Part shown: one piece after another, positions 20,400 to 32,545 of the stretch | Numbering within the stretch: the first letter of the stretch is position 1 | Layout of the letters: every line of letters begins with the position of its first letter | Assembly: GCA_027886185.1 (NCBI GenBank) | Contig: WOAB01000689.1 | Location: 806,001 to 870,000, forward strand | Origin: Rheum nobile | Lineage: Eukaryota > Streptophyta > Magnoliopsida > Caryophyllales > Polygonaceae | Length of the DNA stretch: 64,000 nt | Direction of reading: 5' to 3' | The notes under the pieces: model-generated | Told to the model about the DNA's origin: nothing | What the model saw: only the letters and a program-made list of their open reading frames with translations | Databases searched by the model: none | Translations under genes and position numbers: made by a program

Positions 20400-22987
20400 T
20401 CACTACGCAAAATTCTGGTGCACGCCAAATACAAGCACAGAAAGCGAATTCCTACAAAATACGTATTAATTTTTTAAAAAATAAATAAAAAACCTTTACG
20501 CCAGTATATTGCATACGCAGGATACTGGCGAAGAGTTTTTTTTAAAAATAAAAAATACTCTACGTCATTATCTTGCATAGAGTATTTTTAAAAAAATAAA
20601 TAAAAAAGCTCTACGCAAGATTCTGGTGTACGCCAGAATCTTGCGTACGCTTATTAGGTTAAATGAGTCGCGACTCTCTTCTTTTCTTTCTTCTTCTTCT
20701 TCCTCCGAAATTTCTGGTGGCGGCGGTCGAAATTTTTGGCGTCTCCCCTCTCTCTTCCTCCTCTGTTCTTCCTCCCTCTCTCAATCCTTCTCTTTTCATC
20801 TAAATTACCCAAAAAAATGAGCTCCCCGAGCTGTGGTGGTGGAGCGGCGACCGCGGATGGTGGTGGCGCAACGGTGGAGCAGGAGGTGGCAGCAAAGTCC
20901 AGGAGGCGGTTGTAGTCCAGGGTGGTGGCAGTGCGGTTGGTGATGGCGACTCGGTGGTGGAGGACGCCAGCGTTTGGGGGCGTCGGACCGGCGGCGTTCG
21001 TACTCGTGGCCGTGGAGCATGCACTTCGGCTCCAGACGAGACGCCTGTCGGGACAGGACGAGGAGGAGGTTTGCGACAGGTAAAATTAAATTTGTATAAT
21101 TATTTGGGTTGAAATTATAATTTACATTTGGACTTTCATTAGACGTTAATTATGTTAGAACTATAATAAGTATAAATGTTTAGATTACATTGAATTAAAT
21201 AGAATAATATAGATATGCACTTATAAATTTCAATTAGATTTATTTCAAATATTATTGAATTTTTTAGATATACATTTAGTTCTATCAATTCATGCAATGA
21301 TAGTATGTATTTTTTGGTATTTTATTTTAATATATTTAATAAATATAAATGTTTGGATTGTACGGTAATTAGATATACATGAATGATTTTCATATATTAT
21401 GCACTAATAAATTTGAATAAGATTGAATTAATGGATGAAATGTTTATATTAGAGATTTGAAATTGTGTAATTATAGTATGTTGTTGTTGTAAAATGAAAT
21501 GATTTGATAAATTGAAAATGAAATGAAAGTAAAAAAAAATGAGAAAATGTTCTAATTTTAAAAAAGTAGAAATAAAATAATGAAATAAAATGGAAATAAA
21601 TCAAAAAATAGTTTAAAAAATTTGAAAATTATTCTAAATAAATAAGTAAATATTTATTTAATTAATTCCTTGAAAATGTTTTGTAACAATTGAAAATATT
21701 CTAATTAATTCAATATTAAATATTTTTTTAAGTTAAATAAATATTTAATAATTTTTATTCAATATAAAACATATATAATGAAAATGAAATGAAAGTAAAA
21801 CAAATGAGAAAATGTTGTAATTTAAAAAAAGTAGAAATGAAAAGATGAAATAAATTGGAAATAAATAGTTAATAATTTGTAATTCAATATAAAACATATA
21901 TAATGAAACAAATATTTCTAGTAACTTTTTTAATATATTTTTTTCAAAATTCGTAAAAAGGTGGTACAACAGTCGTTGCATTCAGTTCGACAGCTGTATA
22001 GAGGGTCTCGTCAATTGGGACATCGACGGGTCACAGGATCGGCCCGACGCGGCGACGGAGGTACGGCGGATTTGGGTCCGCGACTGGATGCTGCCTAGCC
22101 AGACGATGCACCTATGTCGGATCCTGAGGACGATAGTAGCGACGCGTCCATGCCCGCCGCCGCCGACGCATTCAATGAGGAGGCATTGACATTTGCCTTG
22201 GAGCGGGATTACACCGAGGGCATCGAGCCCCCTCCCGTTTCGACGACCAAGGATTTGGGGAGGGACGATATGCCTCCCTCCCCCGTTCCCGAGGCAGTGG
22301 CCCCCCCTCCTCCCGTGGCAGGTGCGTGTCCCGAGGGGGTGCGCCAGAGGAGGCGTGGATGCCAGGAGGTCCCCGGTCGCGCAGTCTCCTGGTGACATAC
22401 CCGACGCATGTCACTGCCATTATTTGGTCGCATACAGAGCGACTTACGCATGACCCTTCCTTGTCACCTGTGGATCCCGATCCGGTACGTATTTTATCAG
22501 ATATTTAAATAATAAAAAAATTAATAAAATATGTAATATTTTAATTAATCCCGATCTGTTACGTATTGGGTTTCAGTTGAGGAAGATACTAAAGCCGTAC
22601 ACCCGCCACCCTCTTTCTTCGCGATCCACCAGTTCCAAAGGCAGGATCCAAATTCGTGGTGGCCGATGGCGCAGCGAAGACAAACTCCTTCCATTTTCCG
22701 TGGGGGGAGATCACGATCACACTCCATGACGTCTTCCACATTTTGGAGATCCCCATCGATGGGACGGCGGTGGTATCTGATATGCCCGACGCCGAGATAT
22801 TTGTCGCTGCATCAGAGATGCTTGGGATTGATGTATCTCTCGTCTCGCAGATGGCATCAAGTAATAATTTTTATACCTATTTATCATTTATTTAATATAT
22901 TTTAATTAAAATGTTGTTGATAGATCGTATTTGGTTTTTTTTTCTCCAGGTGGCGGCTTTGCGATCAATTCAACGTTGAAGAATCGT
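20400..22987 (+). mobile_element. Second PMD-bearing element, truncated and degenerate
   Basis: At 20488-20650 short palindromes recur (ACGCCAGTAT...ATACTGGCG; ACGCAAGATTCTGG...CCAGAATCTTGCGT), analogous to the MULE arrays but of a different sequence. An ATG at 20818 starts a Gly/Ala-rich leader (MSSPSCGGGAATADGGG) like exon 1 of the MULE PMD gene. At 22114-22900 come an acidic/Pro-rich part, LRKILKPYTRHPL, and a PMD core with SFHFPWGEITITLHDVFHI and EIPIDG. Frameshifts and stops are frequent. An AT-rich intron at 21080-21960 contains a diverged 90-bp duplication (about 21506 and 21779). The right end is missing: PMD sequence stops at the LTR beginning at 22988. Confidence 0.7.
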
Positions 22988-24961
22988 TGTGACTTAGAAT
23001 AGACCATGCAAGGGCACAAAGCAGAAGGTTCAAAGTAGTCGTATTAGGTTAGACTCCTCGTCTCTCGAATAAAAGTCGAGTACGTTAGTCAACCACCATA
23101 CTATACTTGAATATGACAAAAGGCATGCACAAGAGAAGATTCTGGAAGACTGAATCTTCACAGAAATCGACCCGAAAGAAGACTCCAACGGAAGTGAGTC
23201 TTAAGGAAATATGACAAATCAGGAACGTTTAAAGAATCAGACATGAGTGATTTAAAAGCTGACTTAGATGTTTCGGTTCACGACCAACCTCACCGCTTAC
23301 AGCGAATCCAGATTGGAAAGAGAACGTACTCTGATCAAAAGTCGAGACGAGCTTTCCTAGCTGCACTATTTACTTAGTTGCACTACTCGCCAAAGGTATA
23401 TTAATTATGTGCACTCGGGCACTTTATCTTATTTAATTCCAAAAATCACATTACGTTATAAGCTTTTAAATATATGCTTTGTCACACAGGACATATAACT
23501 AAGGAATGGACCTCGCAGAACCCAAGTCTCTGGACCTATATCGAAGGAATGGACCTCGCAGAGTCCAAGCCTCTACTATCGTAGGGTCTTGATCGCCCTT
23601 TTCCCCAAGTTATAAAGAAACGAATGGACCTCACGGAGTCCAGGCGTTCCTACGAATACTCGTGCTAACTAACAGTTCGAGCACAACAATAGTTCAGGAT
23701 AAATCCACATAAATGCCCTCAAGGCGAACATAAATAATAGCGTTGTTCTAACAGATATACAACCTATTATAATATCATTATTACAGTTTCCAAAACAGTT
23801 TATAAAACCATTTCCAGATAAACACAATAATCATTCCAAATTAATTACTCAGATAAACAACTGATAATTAATGTAAATATGGAACGATGAGCAAGAGCGA
23901 ACCACCACTTGCCTTAGTCCACAGAGTTTGACGAAGCTTAATGATGAGTTTCCGGGCTCGACACAGGGACAGATCCGGCAACACAGATTCCTTCCAATCG
24001 ACCCATAAAGAAACCCTAAGTTAGATTCGACAAAGACGAGTACGAACCGAAAGAATTCGAAAGGAACGACGTCCGAACGAAGGCTATAGAAGCCAAAGCC
24101 ACCACAAGGCAAAAGCTGAAGGGCGGCGGTCGCCGCCTGCCTTACGGCGGGCGCCGTCAGCACCACGGCGGTCGCCGGTGTTCGTGGCGGCGGTGCCGGC
24201 CTTACGGCGGGCGCCGCTACGAACATCGGGAATTTTTACGAGAATTGAAATCTTACCAACGTCGATCGATTTGGTTCGTCTCTGCCTTGCTTTGGATTCT
24301 AAGCTTCTAAGGGCCTCCAAAGCTTCTCTTTGCAACTGGAATGACACCAAATGGAACTCCAACGATCGCTTCAAAACTCCGGCGAGAACTCTGTTTTCTG
24401 GCGAGATGAATTTGAGAGATTTGAGCTTGTTTATGTGCTCCAATCTGATCCCAAACCACTCCAATTTATATCCCAACATGTAAGGAGATAAGATTGGCCA
24501 GAATGCGACGTGGAGGGCCATATTGGAGCCTCGTCCGATCGCCGGCAGTTGGCGAGGCTAGGCTTGCACAGGGGCGGCGGTCGCCGCCTTGGTCGCCGCT
24601 TTTGGGCAGCGGTCGCCGTTTTCCTAGGCCATCTGGCGAGGAGGAAGGCGAGAGGAAGGTGCTGAAGAGTTGACCGGTGGCGGTCGCCGCCACCGGGCAG
24701 CGGTCGCCGCCAAGTCAACTCTTATCCGTTTGGGCTTTGGATAAGCTTGGCTTAGCCCGAGATAAAAATAATCGTACACGAACGAGTATTAAGTCCCAAA
24801 CTACGTCGACTGTATATTATTTCACTGAGAAAAATATTACAGAGATTGAGCACATTACAGAATGTCTTAAACTCTCTGAAATTAATCCGACGTACAAAAC
24901 GGGCGTTCGGGAAAAATTCCAAAATTCCCAAAATATCCTTACAGAAATACGGGGTATCACA
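22988..24961 (-). mobile_element. Solo LTR (Ty3/gypsy Tekay/Del-like), 1,974 bp, no target duplication
   Basis: On the minus strand the unit starts TGTGATACCCCGTATTTC at 24961 and ends CTAAGTCACA at 22988, so the termini form TGTGA...TCACA. A TGTGATACCCC start is common in Tekay/Del LTRs (family knowledge). No internal domain lies on either side. GAATGGACCTC.C.GAG.CCA recurs three times near 23500-23645, and GGCGGTCGCCGCC-type palindromic modules are clustered at 24120-24715. The flanking pentamers, ATCGT and TATGC, do not match. Confidence 0.7.
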
Positions 24962-25470
24962 TATGCTTTGTAGACTCATTTCCGTGTTACCGTTGATTCA
25001 CCTTTGACTCAATTACCTCTGTCATCATCCTTGGATATTAGTTCATCGAGAGGAGCTAGATTTTTACATTCTTTTACTAAGAGACCAAGGTATTCGAGCT
25101 CACATTTGGAGCTCGAGACCTATATGGCAACTTCTTTTGAATTTGATGAAGGAGAATTTGATATTTTGGATTGGAGAAACGTCATAGGAAGACGTATTCA
25201 ACACTAGAAGAGATTGCGGCTCAAGTTCTCGCTATTCCCGCCTGAAGGGTAGTGGTGGAGCAAACTTTTAGCTAAGGTGAACACATTCTAGACGAAAAGA
25301 GATCGAGATTGTGACGAGATGTATTGGAATCTCAAGTATGCATCAATGATTGGAAGAAGGCGTAACTTAGAGCTCAAACGTTGAAGCCTTCGTCTTCATC
25401 GTACGACTCGGTTGGAGGAGACACAACCACGAATATGAGCAAATCAGAAGAGGAGTCGTCTTAGGTATAT
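24962..25470 (+). pseudogene. Decayed hAT transposase C-terminal (dimerisation) region
   Basis: The frame gives SSRGARFLHSF, KRPRYSSS, HLELETYMATSFEFDEGEFD and ILDWRN, the conserved start of the hAT C-terminal domain. Beyond a stop at 25207, other frames continue with pieces matching IAAQVLAIP, VVEQTFS, ILDEKRSRL and CINDWKK. Together with 19829-20268 this is most simply one hAT gene split by later insertions. Confidence 0.7.
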
Positions 25471-26024
25471 GGGGTTCCATAATAAAGGTAAGAAAACTAT
25501 ATGAGTTTTGATTCCTCAAATCCCGAGAGAATACATAGGTAACTTAATATTAAGTTCAAACCCATTATTTTTTCAACTTTATTCTTTTTATAAAATTTTT
25601 AATTATTTAATTATAATTAAGACAAATGCATTTGATAAATTAATTTATTTCATTAATCATTTAATCCTGGTATTTTTTATAATATTCCTTTGATATTTTT
25701 TTAAAAAATCCGATTTTCTTTTTGACCGGAACTGAAACTATAACCGGGTAAAAAACGGCCAAAAAACATCACAACCGGGAGTCCGGGACCAAAACACCGG
25801 TTCCGGCACCGGTCCATGTCTAAATTTACCGTGCATTTTTTACCCCTCTCGATCCTTTGCTACTGTAACGTTAACTGTCTATCTCCGGCCTTCCGCCTTC
25901 ACCTCACTTGACAAGTTCAGTCAACAGATAAAGAAGAGAGGAGGATAACGCACTCCACCATGATGTGAAAGAGAGACTCCAAATACCATCCTAAAACCTT
26001 CTCTTCCCTACACCCACGCCTTCA
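25471..26024. other. Intergenic sequence and FZL 5' flank
   Basis: AT-rich DNA with a low-complexity GACCGGAAC/CACCGGTTCCGG stretch at 25720-25820, of a kind often found as dispersed repeats in plants. The last 150 bp are CT-rich and are probably the FZL 5' UTR. No gene seen. Confidence 0.5.
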
Positions 26025-29000
26025 ATGGCGCCTATCATCTCTCTTCCTTCCTCCCTTCGTCTTCCTCCCGCCATCCTCTTCCTCTCCGTACCCGCCGCTT
26101 CCCCTTTCCCCATTAAACCTAACCCCAAACCCAATTCCCACCGCCTCAGACTCAATTCCGTCCTAAGCAATTCGTTCCAGTCCAGCAGCGATCCCCAAAA
26201 CCAGTACCCACCTCCGCCGGCAAGTCCAACCCTATTCCCCGGCGGCTACAAGCGGCCGGAGATCATGGTCCCCGGCATTGTCCTTCAATTGACGGCCGAC
26301 GAGGTTTTGGCTGATGGGTCGGTGTTGGATGTCGTTGACGGCGCCGTCTCCAAGTGGGTTGGGATTGTTGTCTTGCAAGAAGGCGGTGACGGTGCTGGCG
26401 GCGGCGGGAGGCTGTACAAAGCTGCTTGCTTGCTGAAGTCGGTGATTAGGGAAAGGGCTTATTTGCTCATTTCGGAGAGGGTTGATATAGCCTCTGCTGT
26501 TAATGCCAGTGGGGTGGTGTTATCCGACCAAGGTTGTTAATTGATTCAGTTAACTTTTGTTTGTTCATTTGTTTGAAGTACTAATTAATATGGCAGTTTG
26601 GGTTGCAGAGGGATTAGTTGATTTATTTGTTATTTGGCCTTATTTCCGCCCTTGATTTATATGAAGTTTGTGGAATTGAGCTTCTCATATGTATTTCTTG
26701 TGGCATGACAAAAGCTATTATCTTTGGGACAAAATGATTAGTGATTTTAGACTGCACCTTGTGATCACCTCATAAATGGACTTATTGAGGCTTGACAAAT
26801 TTTTGAAGCAGTTGATTCGGATATGTGCTATAATTTTATGCTTGTACAATTGTATTAGTATAAATTGTATAATAAGTTTGATCCTCTTTTTGTTGTAGGT
26901 CTTCCAGCAATTGTCGCAAGGAATACTATGACGGATTCAAAATCTGAATCTGTTTTTCTCCCTATGGTAGGGAGGAGTATACAAAGCTTAGATGCTGCAT
27001 ATGGTGCATCTAATTCTGAAGGTGCTGATTTTCTTATTTACAGTGCTGATATTGAAGAGCTCAGTGAGTCAATGATCAGTTCCATTTATAAGAATGTGAA
27101 GATACCAATTTTTGTTGCCACGGCTTTGGATAGAGCGTCCACTGTACTTAGGTCTGGGGCCAGTGGCTTGCTCATTAGGTTGGAAGAATTCAAATTGTTT
27201 AGTCCTGAAACTTTTAGCCAATTGTTATTTGCTAAGCCTAAAGATGATGCAAGAAGTCGGGACAAATTGCAAAGCCTCAACAAGCCTCAAGCTTTGGATG
27301 GGGTTGCTGGATTTGTCAATTTAGATGAAAGAAAAGTGAAATTTGTAAAGAAGGAGAGAAGGATATTGCTTGAGGCCATTGAAGTTTTCAAGAAGGCTGC
27401 TCCACTGGTGATGGTCTAGAATTAGTGTCGGTAGCTACTTTTCAATCACATAGCTTGTGTGTAATTGGTAAAATTACTTCATGCAGATGGAGGAGGTTTC
27501 ACTTCTTAGTGATGCAGTTGCTCAACTGGATGATCCATTTATGCTGGTCATAGTGGTAATTGTGTGCTGAACTTCAACAAAACTGGTTCCAGGATAGAGA
27601 TGGGTATCAGCTCTGAATTTCAATGAAAAAATTCCTGTTGGTTAAATTTTCATCTCATGTATATGCTTGTGCTCAGATGGTTTAGGAGCATCAAAACTTT
27701 TAATATTCTAATGTATGAGTGGTATTAACTGTTGTGTCATATTCTAGAAGTAATTTCACAAGAGATAAGTTGAATTACTATGTAAATTAGAGCCTGCATA
27801 TAGTTTATTTTTCTTCCTTTGAAGTAAGTACTTCTCATGTGTTTATCAGAGGGCAGTTTCATTGGAGTTTTAGACATCATGGACTGCGGTCAATCCTGAA
27901 TGTTCTTTATTTCAAGATCCCGAACCTATTATACAATCATTCTATCAATTATTTGGAAGTATGGGTTACTTTATGCAGGAACAACTACTATTGTTTTGAG
28001 GTTATAAACCTACGAAGATGATAATTTCTGTTAATCTTATTTTTTCTAACTTTTTGAATCACCAGGGTGAGTTCAACTCCGGGAAATCCAGTGTTATTAA
28101 CGCACTTCTTGGTGGAAGATTTCTAAAGGAAGGAGTTGTTCCAACAACAAATGAGATAACTTTTTTACGCTATTCAGAGGTTGATTCTGATGAAACACAA
28201 CACTGTGAAAGACATCCTGATGGTCAATATATTTGCTACCTGCCTGCTGAGATCCTAAAGGAAGTCAGTACCGCAATTTGTGCTTTTTTTCTGAAATCAT
28301 CTGTTCTGCATTTATCCTTATTCTATCTCCATAGTAAGAAAATGAATGCTACGATTCTTATTATGTAAAAAGTTATTTCGTAGTATAATTATGCCAAATA
28401 ATCCCATTTTGGACTTATATTATTGATTCCCCGGAAAAAATTACTGTCTGTTAGGTGATTTGTCTAGATTTTGCAGTGATTCTGTGATAATTCTACTTCG
28501 TTTGATTTTGGAATATGTTTTTGTTTTGGTGCAAAGTTGATTTTGTATTATGTTAGCTTATGGTTATAAGAACCATGTAAAAGTTTAAGCATATTGAGAA
28601 CATGGTTCTTGGAGAAGAAAATAGGAATCACTTTCTGTGTGACTGATGTCTTTAAGCTCTTTATAGCATCCTTTCTGAATCATATCCCTGGCATTGTAAC
28701 TTTGTTAATGATTTTCTATACTGTATTTCATAAGAAGGTTACCTGCGTTGATTTTTCTGCTAACGGCAGCTCTGTGCTACAATATTTGAGATCAGATGGT
28801 TATCGTTGACACTCCTGGAACCAATGTGATTCTACAAAGGCAACAGCGTCTGACTGAGGAATTTGTGCCTCGAGCAGATTTGCTTCTTTTTGTCATTTCA
28901 GCTGATCGCCCATTAACTGAAAGCGAGGTATTCCTCATTACTTATGTTTGTTCTCATGATAGGTTGATACACTAGAATATTGTGATGCTAAGAAACTGTG

Positions 29001-32000
29001 ACATAAATATTTTTTACCAGAGATAATTGTATCAAGTTCCATTATTGTTGACTTATGTCATGCACATATGTCAGCTGGATAGCCATGAGGGTTATGTTGC
29101 TTTAAAATATGCACAGCAATGTGTGCCTCATGGTCACACACGTAACCCGCATGTGCACAGGCACCAGCACCTTCAGATATTCAATTAGACGGGTGATTTT
29201 TTTTTTGTAAAAATATATGCTTGCACATTTGTGCTTGTTTCATGCAAAACAAATCCTATCATACAGAGACATGCATCTCTTCGGGATGGTTCATTACTGG
29301 AAACTTGCTGATGCATGTATAATTTGATGCTTTTCAGGTCACTTTTCTTCGGTACACTCAACAATGGAAGAAAAATGTTGTCTTTGTGTTGAATAAAGCT
29401 GACCTGTACCAATATCCTCATGAGGTTTGATACTGTATAGTCTGTATAATGTATCTAAGTTCAAATTTTCATTTCATAATATCCATTTGTGAATGATGAA
29501 AAGAAACAATTAATTTTTTGTTTGAGCATCAACAGAAAGATTTACCATAATCTTTCTGTGATGTGGTTTCTTAATTGTTGTATTCTTCCTTACTATTCTC
29601 ATTTCCTTTGTAACTTGGGTCAGCTTGAAGAAGCTATAAAGTTTGTCAAAGACAATGTGCAACGGCTTCTAAATACAGAACGCGTGATGCTATATCCTGT
29701 ATCAGCACGATCAGCTCTAGAAGCTAAACTTTCAACTCCTAATTTTGGAAGAGGCCATGCAGAAATTGCAATGACTGACCCGAATGTGACTTCGAGCTTT
29801 GATGAATTTGAAAAGTTTTTGTACAACCTCTTGGATGGCTCAACTGATGCAGGAAAGGAGAGAATGAGAATGAAATTTGGAACACCAATAGGAATTGCAG
29901 AACGACTTCTTTCTGCGTGTCAAACTCTCGTCACACAAGAGATTAGGCGTGCTAAGCAGGACTTGAACTCGGTGGAGGGGTTAATTAGCAGTGTAAGAGA
30001 ATATGCAAACAAGATGGACAGTGACAGTATCTCATGGAGAAGACAGATCTTGTCATTGGTATGCTCACTCTGTTGCTAAAAATAATTCAAACACAAAAGG
30101 CTGCCAATTTCCTTACAAAAGCAATAAAAATGTATTGATTATGTTTTATTCTCATCAGTTGACATCGACAGTTGCTTGTGGAAGCCTTCGGAAATGAGTT
30201 ATCCTCTGTGCTAAAATACATAAGTTTTCTTTTGTCTATCATGCTGGTCAGTTTTGAAAGTGTGGACTCACAAAATCTCCTGTGCCTTTGTATCTGATAC
30301 AGGTTGATAGTACACAAGGACGGATTTTAAAGCTCGTTGAATCGACGCTGCAGTTGTCTAATTTGGATGTTGCTGTTTCCTTCCTCTTAAAAGGAGAAAA
30401 GTCTTACTCTGTTCCTGCAACTCGAAGTATTCAAAATGACATTATTGGCCCTGCAATTTCTGATGCTCAGGTGACTTGATCATTTTAGTACAAGTAGGGA
30501 TTTTTTGCGCCTAAAGAACAGAATTCTGCTTTTACTTTCTTTTCTTTTAAATCCTAGAGTGATATTCATTTTCTTCACAACCACTCATTGGTTCTCTGCA
30601 TCCCTTCTTTTTCCTCTATGTTCGTGTATTATAGTATTTTTTTTACTGCTTTCTTATGCTCTTCTTTTGTTGAATCTGTTATTTTTTTCCCTTCTTGAAA
30701 AGAGACTTCTTGGTGAATACTCGACCTGGTTGCAAGAGAACAACATCCGTGAAGGCAGACAGTTCAAGGAGACTTTTGAGAAGAGATGGTCATTTTTAAT
30801 TGACCCAGATGTACAAGTAAATCCGGGTGCCAGTAGTTTACCCACTGAAGTTGATGTCTTGAGCGTAAAAGTAGTCCAGAAATTCAAAGCTGATGATGCT
30901 TCCAAACTATTCGACCAAGAAGTTGGTGAAGTGGTAATTTCTTATTCTATAATCTTATTTCTTTTATATTAAATGGACCTCACTGTAGATTACTTTTTCG
31001 ATAAGTAGTTGCAAACATATGCGCACGGTATAATAATTGCTAACCGTGGACTAAGTTAAAATGCTCTTTCGGATTTTTTTCTAGAATTGTCAATGGGGTT
31101 AGGCGGGTCGGTTTTGGTGGGTTAGTGTGCAGCTTGGAAAGTGCTCCCAAACTCAGATTCTGTTTAGGGCAACTCTATAATGCCCTAAACAGAATCATGG
31201 AGGGTCTTTATAGAGTTGTTACATTGTTACCCATATTTGCTTTGTAATTACAACATATACCCCTGCCAACATATTCCTAATAAAATTCTCAAGTCTTTTC
31301 AATCATGATTAAAAGTTAAAGGCCCGTGTGGTTAGAACTGGTACTGGGTTTGTAGCTTTGATATTTGGTGTTTGCTAAAATGTTGGTTTAATGACCTATA
31401 TTGGTATAAGGCATGAAAAGGACTCATACCGGGGTAGGAGAGTCGATATCGAGGTATGTGGATGGATCATACCCGGTATCAATTCCAAGGATGCGTACAT
31501 CTTGACCCCCAGTATTGGACTGACTGGTCACAGATATCAACCTGATACATGACGAATACCAAACGGGCCCTACATGTTTTTGATGCAGTTTTTGGGAGCT
31601 TTTGGAGGCTTAGGAGCAGCTGGCTTATCCGCTTCGCTTCTCACGTCCGTCCTACCAACTACGCTCGAAGATCTTCTAGCACTCGGCCTCTGCTCAGCTG
31701 GCGGGTGAGCGACTCTTTTCCCAATCAAAGCCATTACTAATCCATCTCTGAATCTACATATGACATCATAACCTCGTTCGTGTTCGTCTCTTTATAAACG
31801 CTAGCTTGTTAGCAGTATCCAACTTCCCTGCACGCCGACAGAAGACGATGGACAAAGTGAAGAGCATCAGCAATGCCGTCAGGAGCGAAGTCGAGGAGGC
31901 CATGGTCAGGGATCTGGCGGAAGCCGTCAAGAAAATGGAGGTGTACGTGGAGGCTGTAGGGGGACCCTACAAGATTGGGGCTCAGGGGAGATTAGAGAAG

Positions 32001-32087
32001 CTGCTGGGGATTCAGGATGAGCTCACGAGCCTGGAGAAGCAGCTCCACAGCTTGCAGATTGAGCTCCAGAATATCCATTTATCTTGA
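26025..32087 (+). CDS. FZL: FZL (FZO-like) chloroplast dynamin-family GTPase, 911 aa
   Basis: Exons: 26025-26532, 26899-27407, 27487-27555, 28066-28263, 28796-28927, 29338-29424, 29624-30058, 30303-30470, 30703-30933, 31589-31704 and 31805-32087, all GT-AG and in phase (2,736 nt). The length matches Arabidopsis FZL closely. Residues 1-55 are Ser/Pro-rich with few acids, a plausible chloroplast transit peptide. GTPase motifs: GEFNSGKS (P-loop, 363-370), VPTTNEIT (switch region), VDTPG (432-436) and NKAD (491-494). A long helical region follows, then a Gly/Ala/Leu-rich membrane segment (GAFGGLGAAGLSASLL) near residue 780-825 and a basic coiled-coil tail. FZL shapes thylakoid membranes in Arabidopsis; that role is inferred. 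No disrupting mutation was found. Confidence 0.93.
31156..31196. repeat. Perfect 16-bp hairpin in FZL intron 9
   Basis: GATTCTGTTTAGGGCA (31156-31171) and its exact complement TGCCCTAAACAGAATC (31181-31196) flank a 9-nt loop. It may be a short foldback element; no target duplication was identified. Confidence 0.8.
31321..31569. mobile_element. MITE-like element in FZL intron 9
   Basis: The left end GGCCCGTGTGGTTAG resembles the reverse complement of the right end (GGGCCCGTTTGGTATTC). The roughly 250-bp body is non-coding and rich in ATACC/GGTAT motifs. It ends 20 bp before the exon 10 acceptor. Confidence 0.55.
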
Positions 32088-32545
32088 TACATACGAGTAT
32101 TCCCAAGTGAATGTTGTTGTTACAGCACGCAATTGTAAGGTTTAATCATATGGTAAAATTGGTGCTATATATAATTTGTGACTTCTTGAAGTGTTACAAG
32201 CACTCACAGGAATCTTACACGCTAAAATTTATATTCCTTCCTTATCACAATACCAATTGCTAGTATAAAATTTACAAATATATTCTTATTTATTACTTTA
32301 TTTTGTTATTTTTTAATATAATTATTAATAATTCTTGTCAAAATGCTAAAAAGTATAATGACATATTTTAAAAAAATAAATTGAAACACCAAAAATGACA
32401 AAGAATAAGTATTATGATACGGAGGGAGTAACTTTTTTCCCATTGTTGGCTCTACTTGACTACTTGTAGTTGTACTACCAAGAAAAGACTTAATACTTGT
32501 ATTAATTAATAAAACCACCTAGGAAGGTCTTCTATTGGTGTAAAA
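32088..32545. other. FZL 3' flank
   Basis: AT-rich DNA with no gene. GATACGGAGGGAGTA at 32416-32430 is a Stowaway-type terminus whose partner end was not found. Confidence 0.5.

Noticed and set aside
25720..25820. CCGG-rich stretch as a regulatory element
   Set aside because: It matches the general look of dispersed low-complexity plant repeats (similar ones at 56.8, 57.3 and 61.8 kb), so no specific role is supported.
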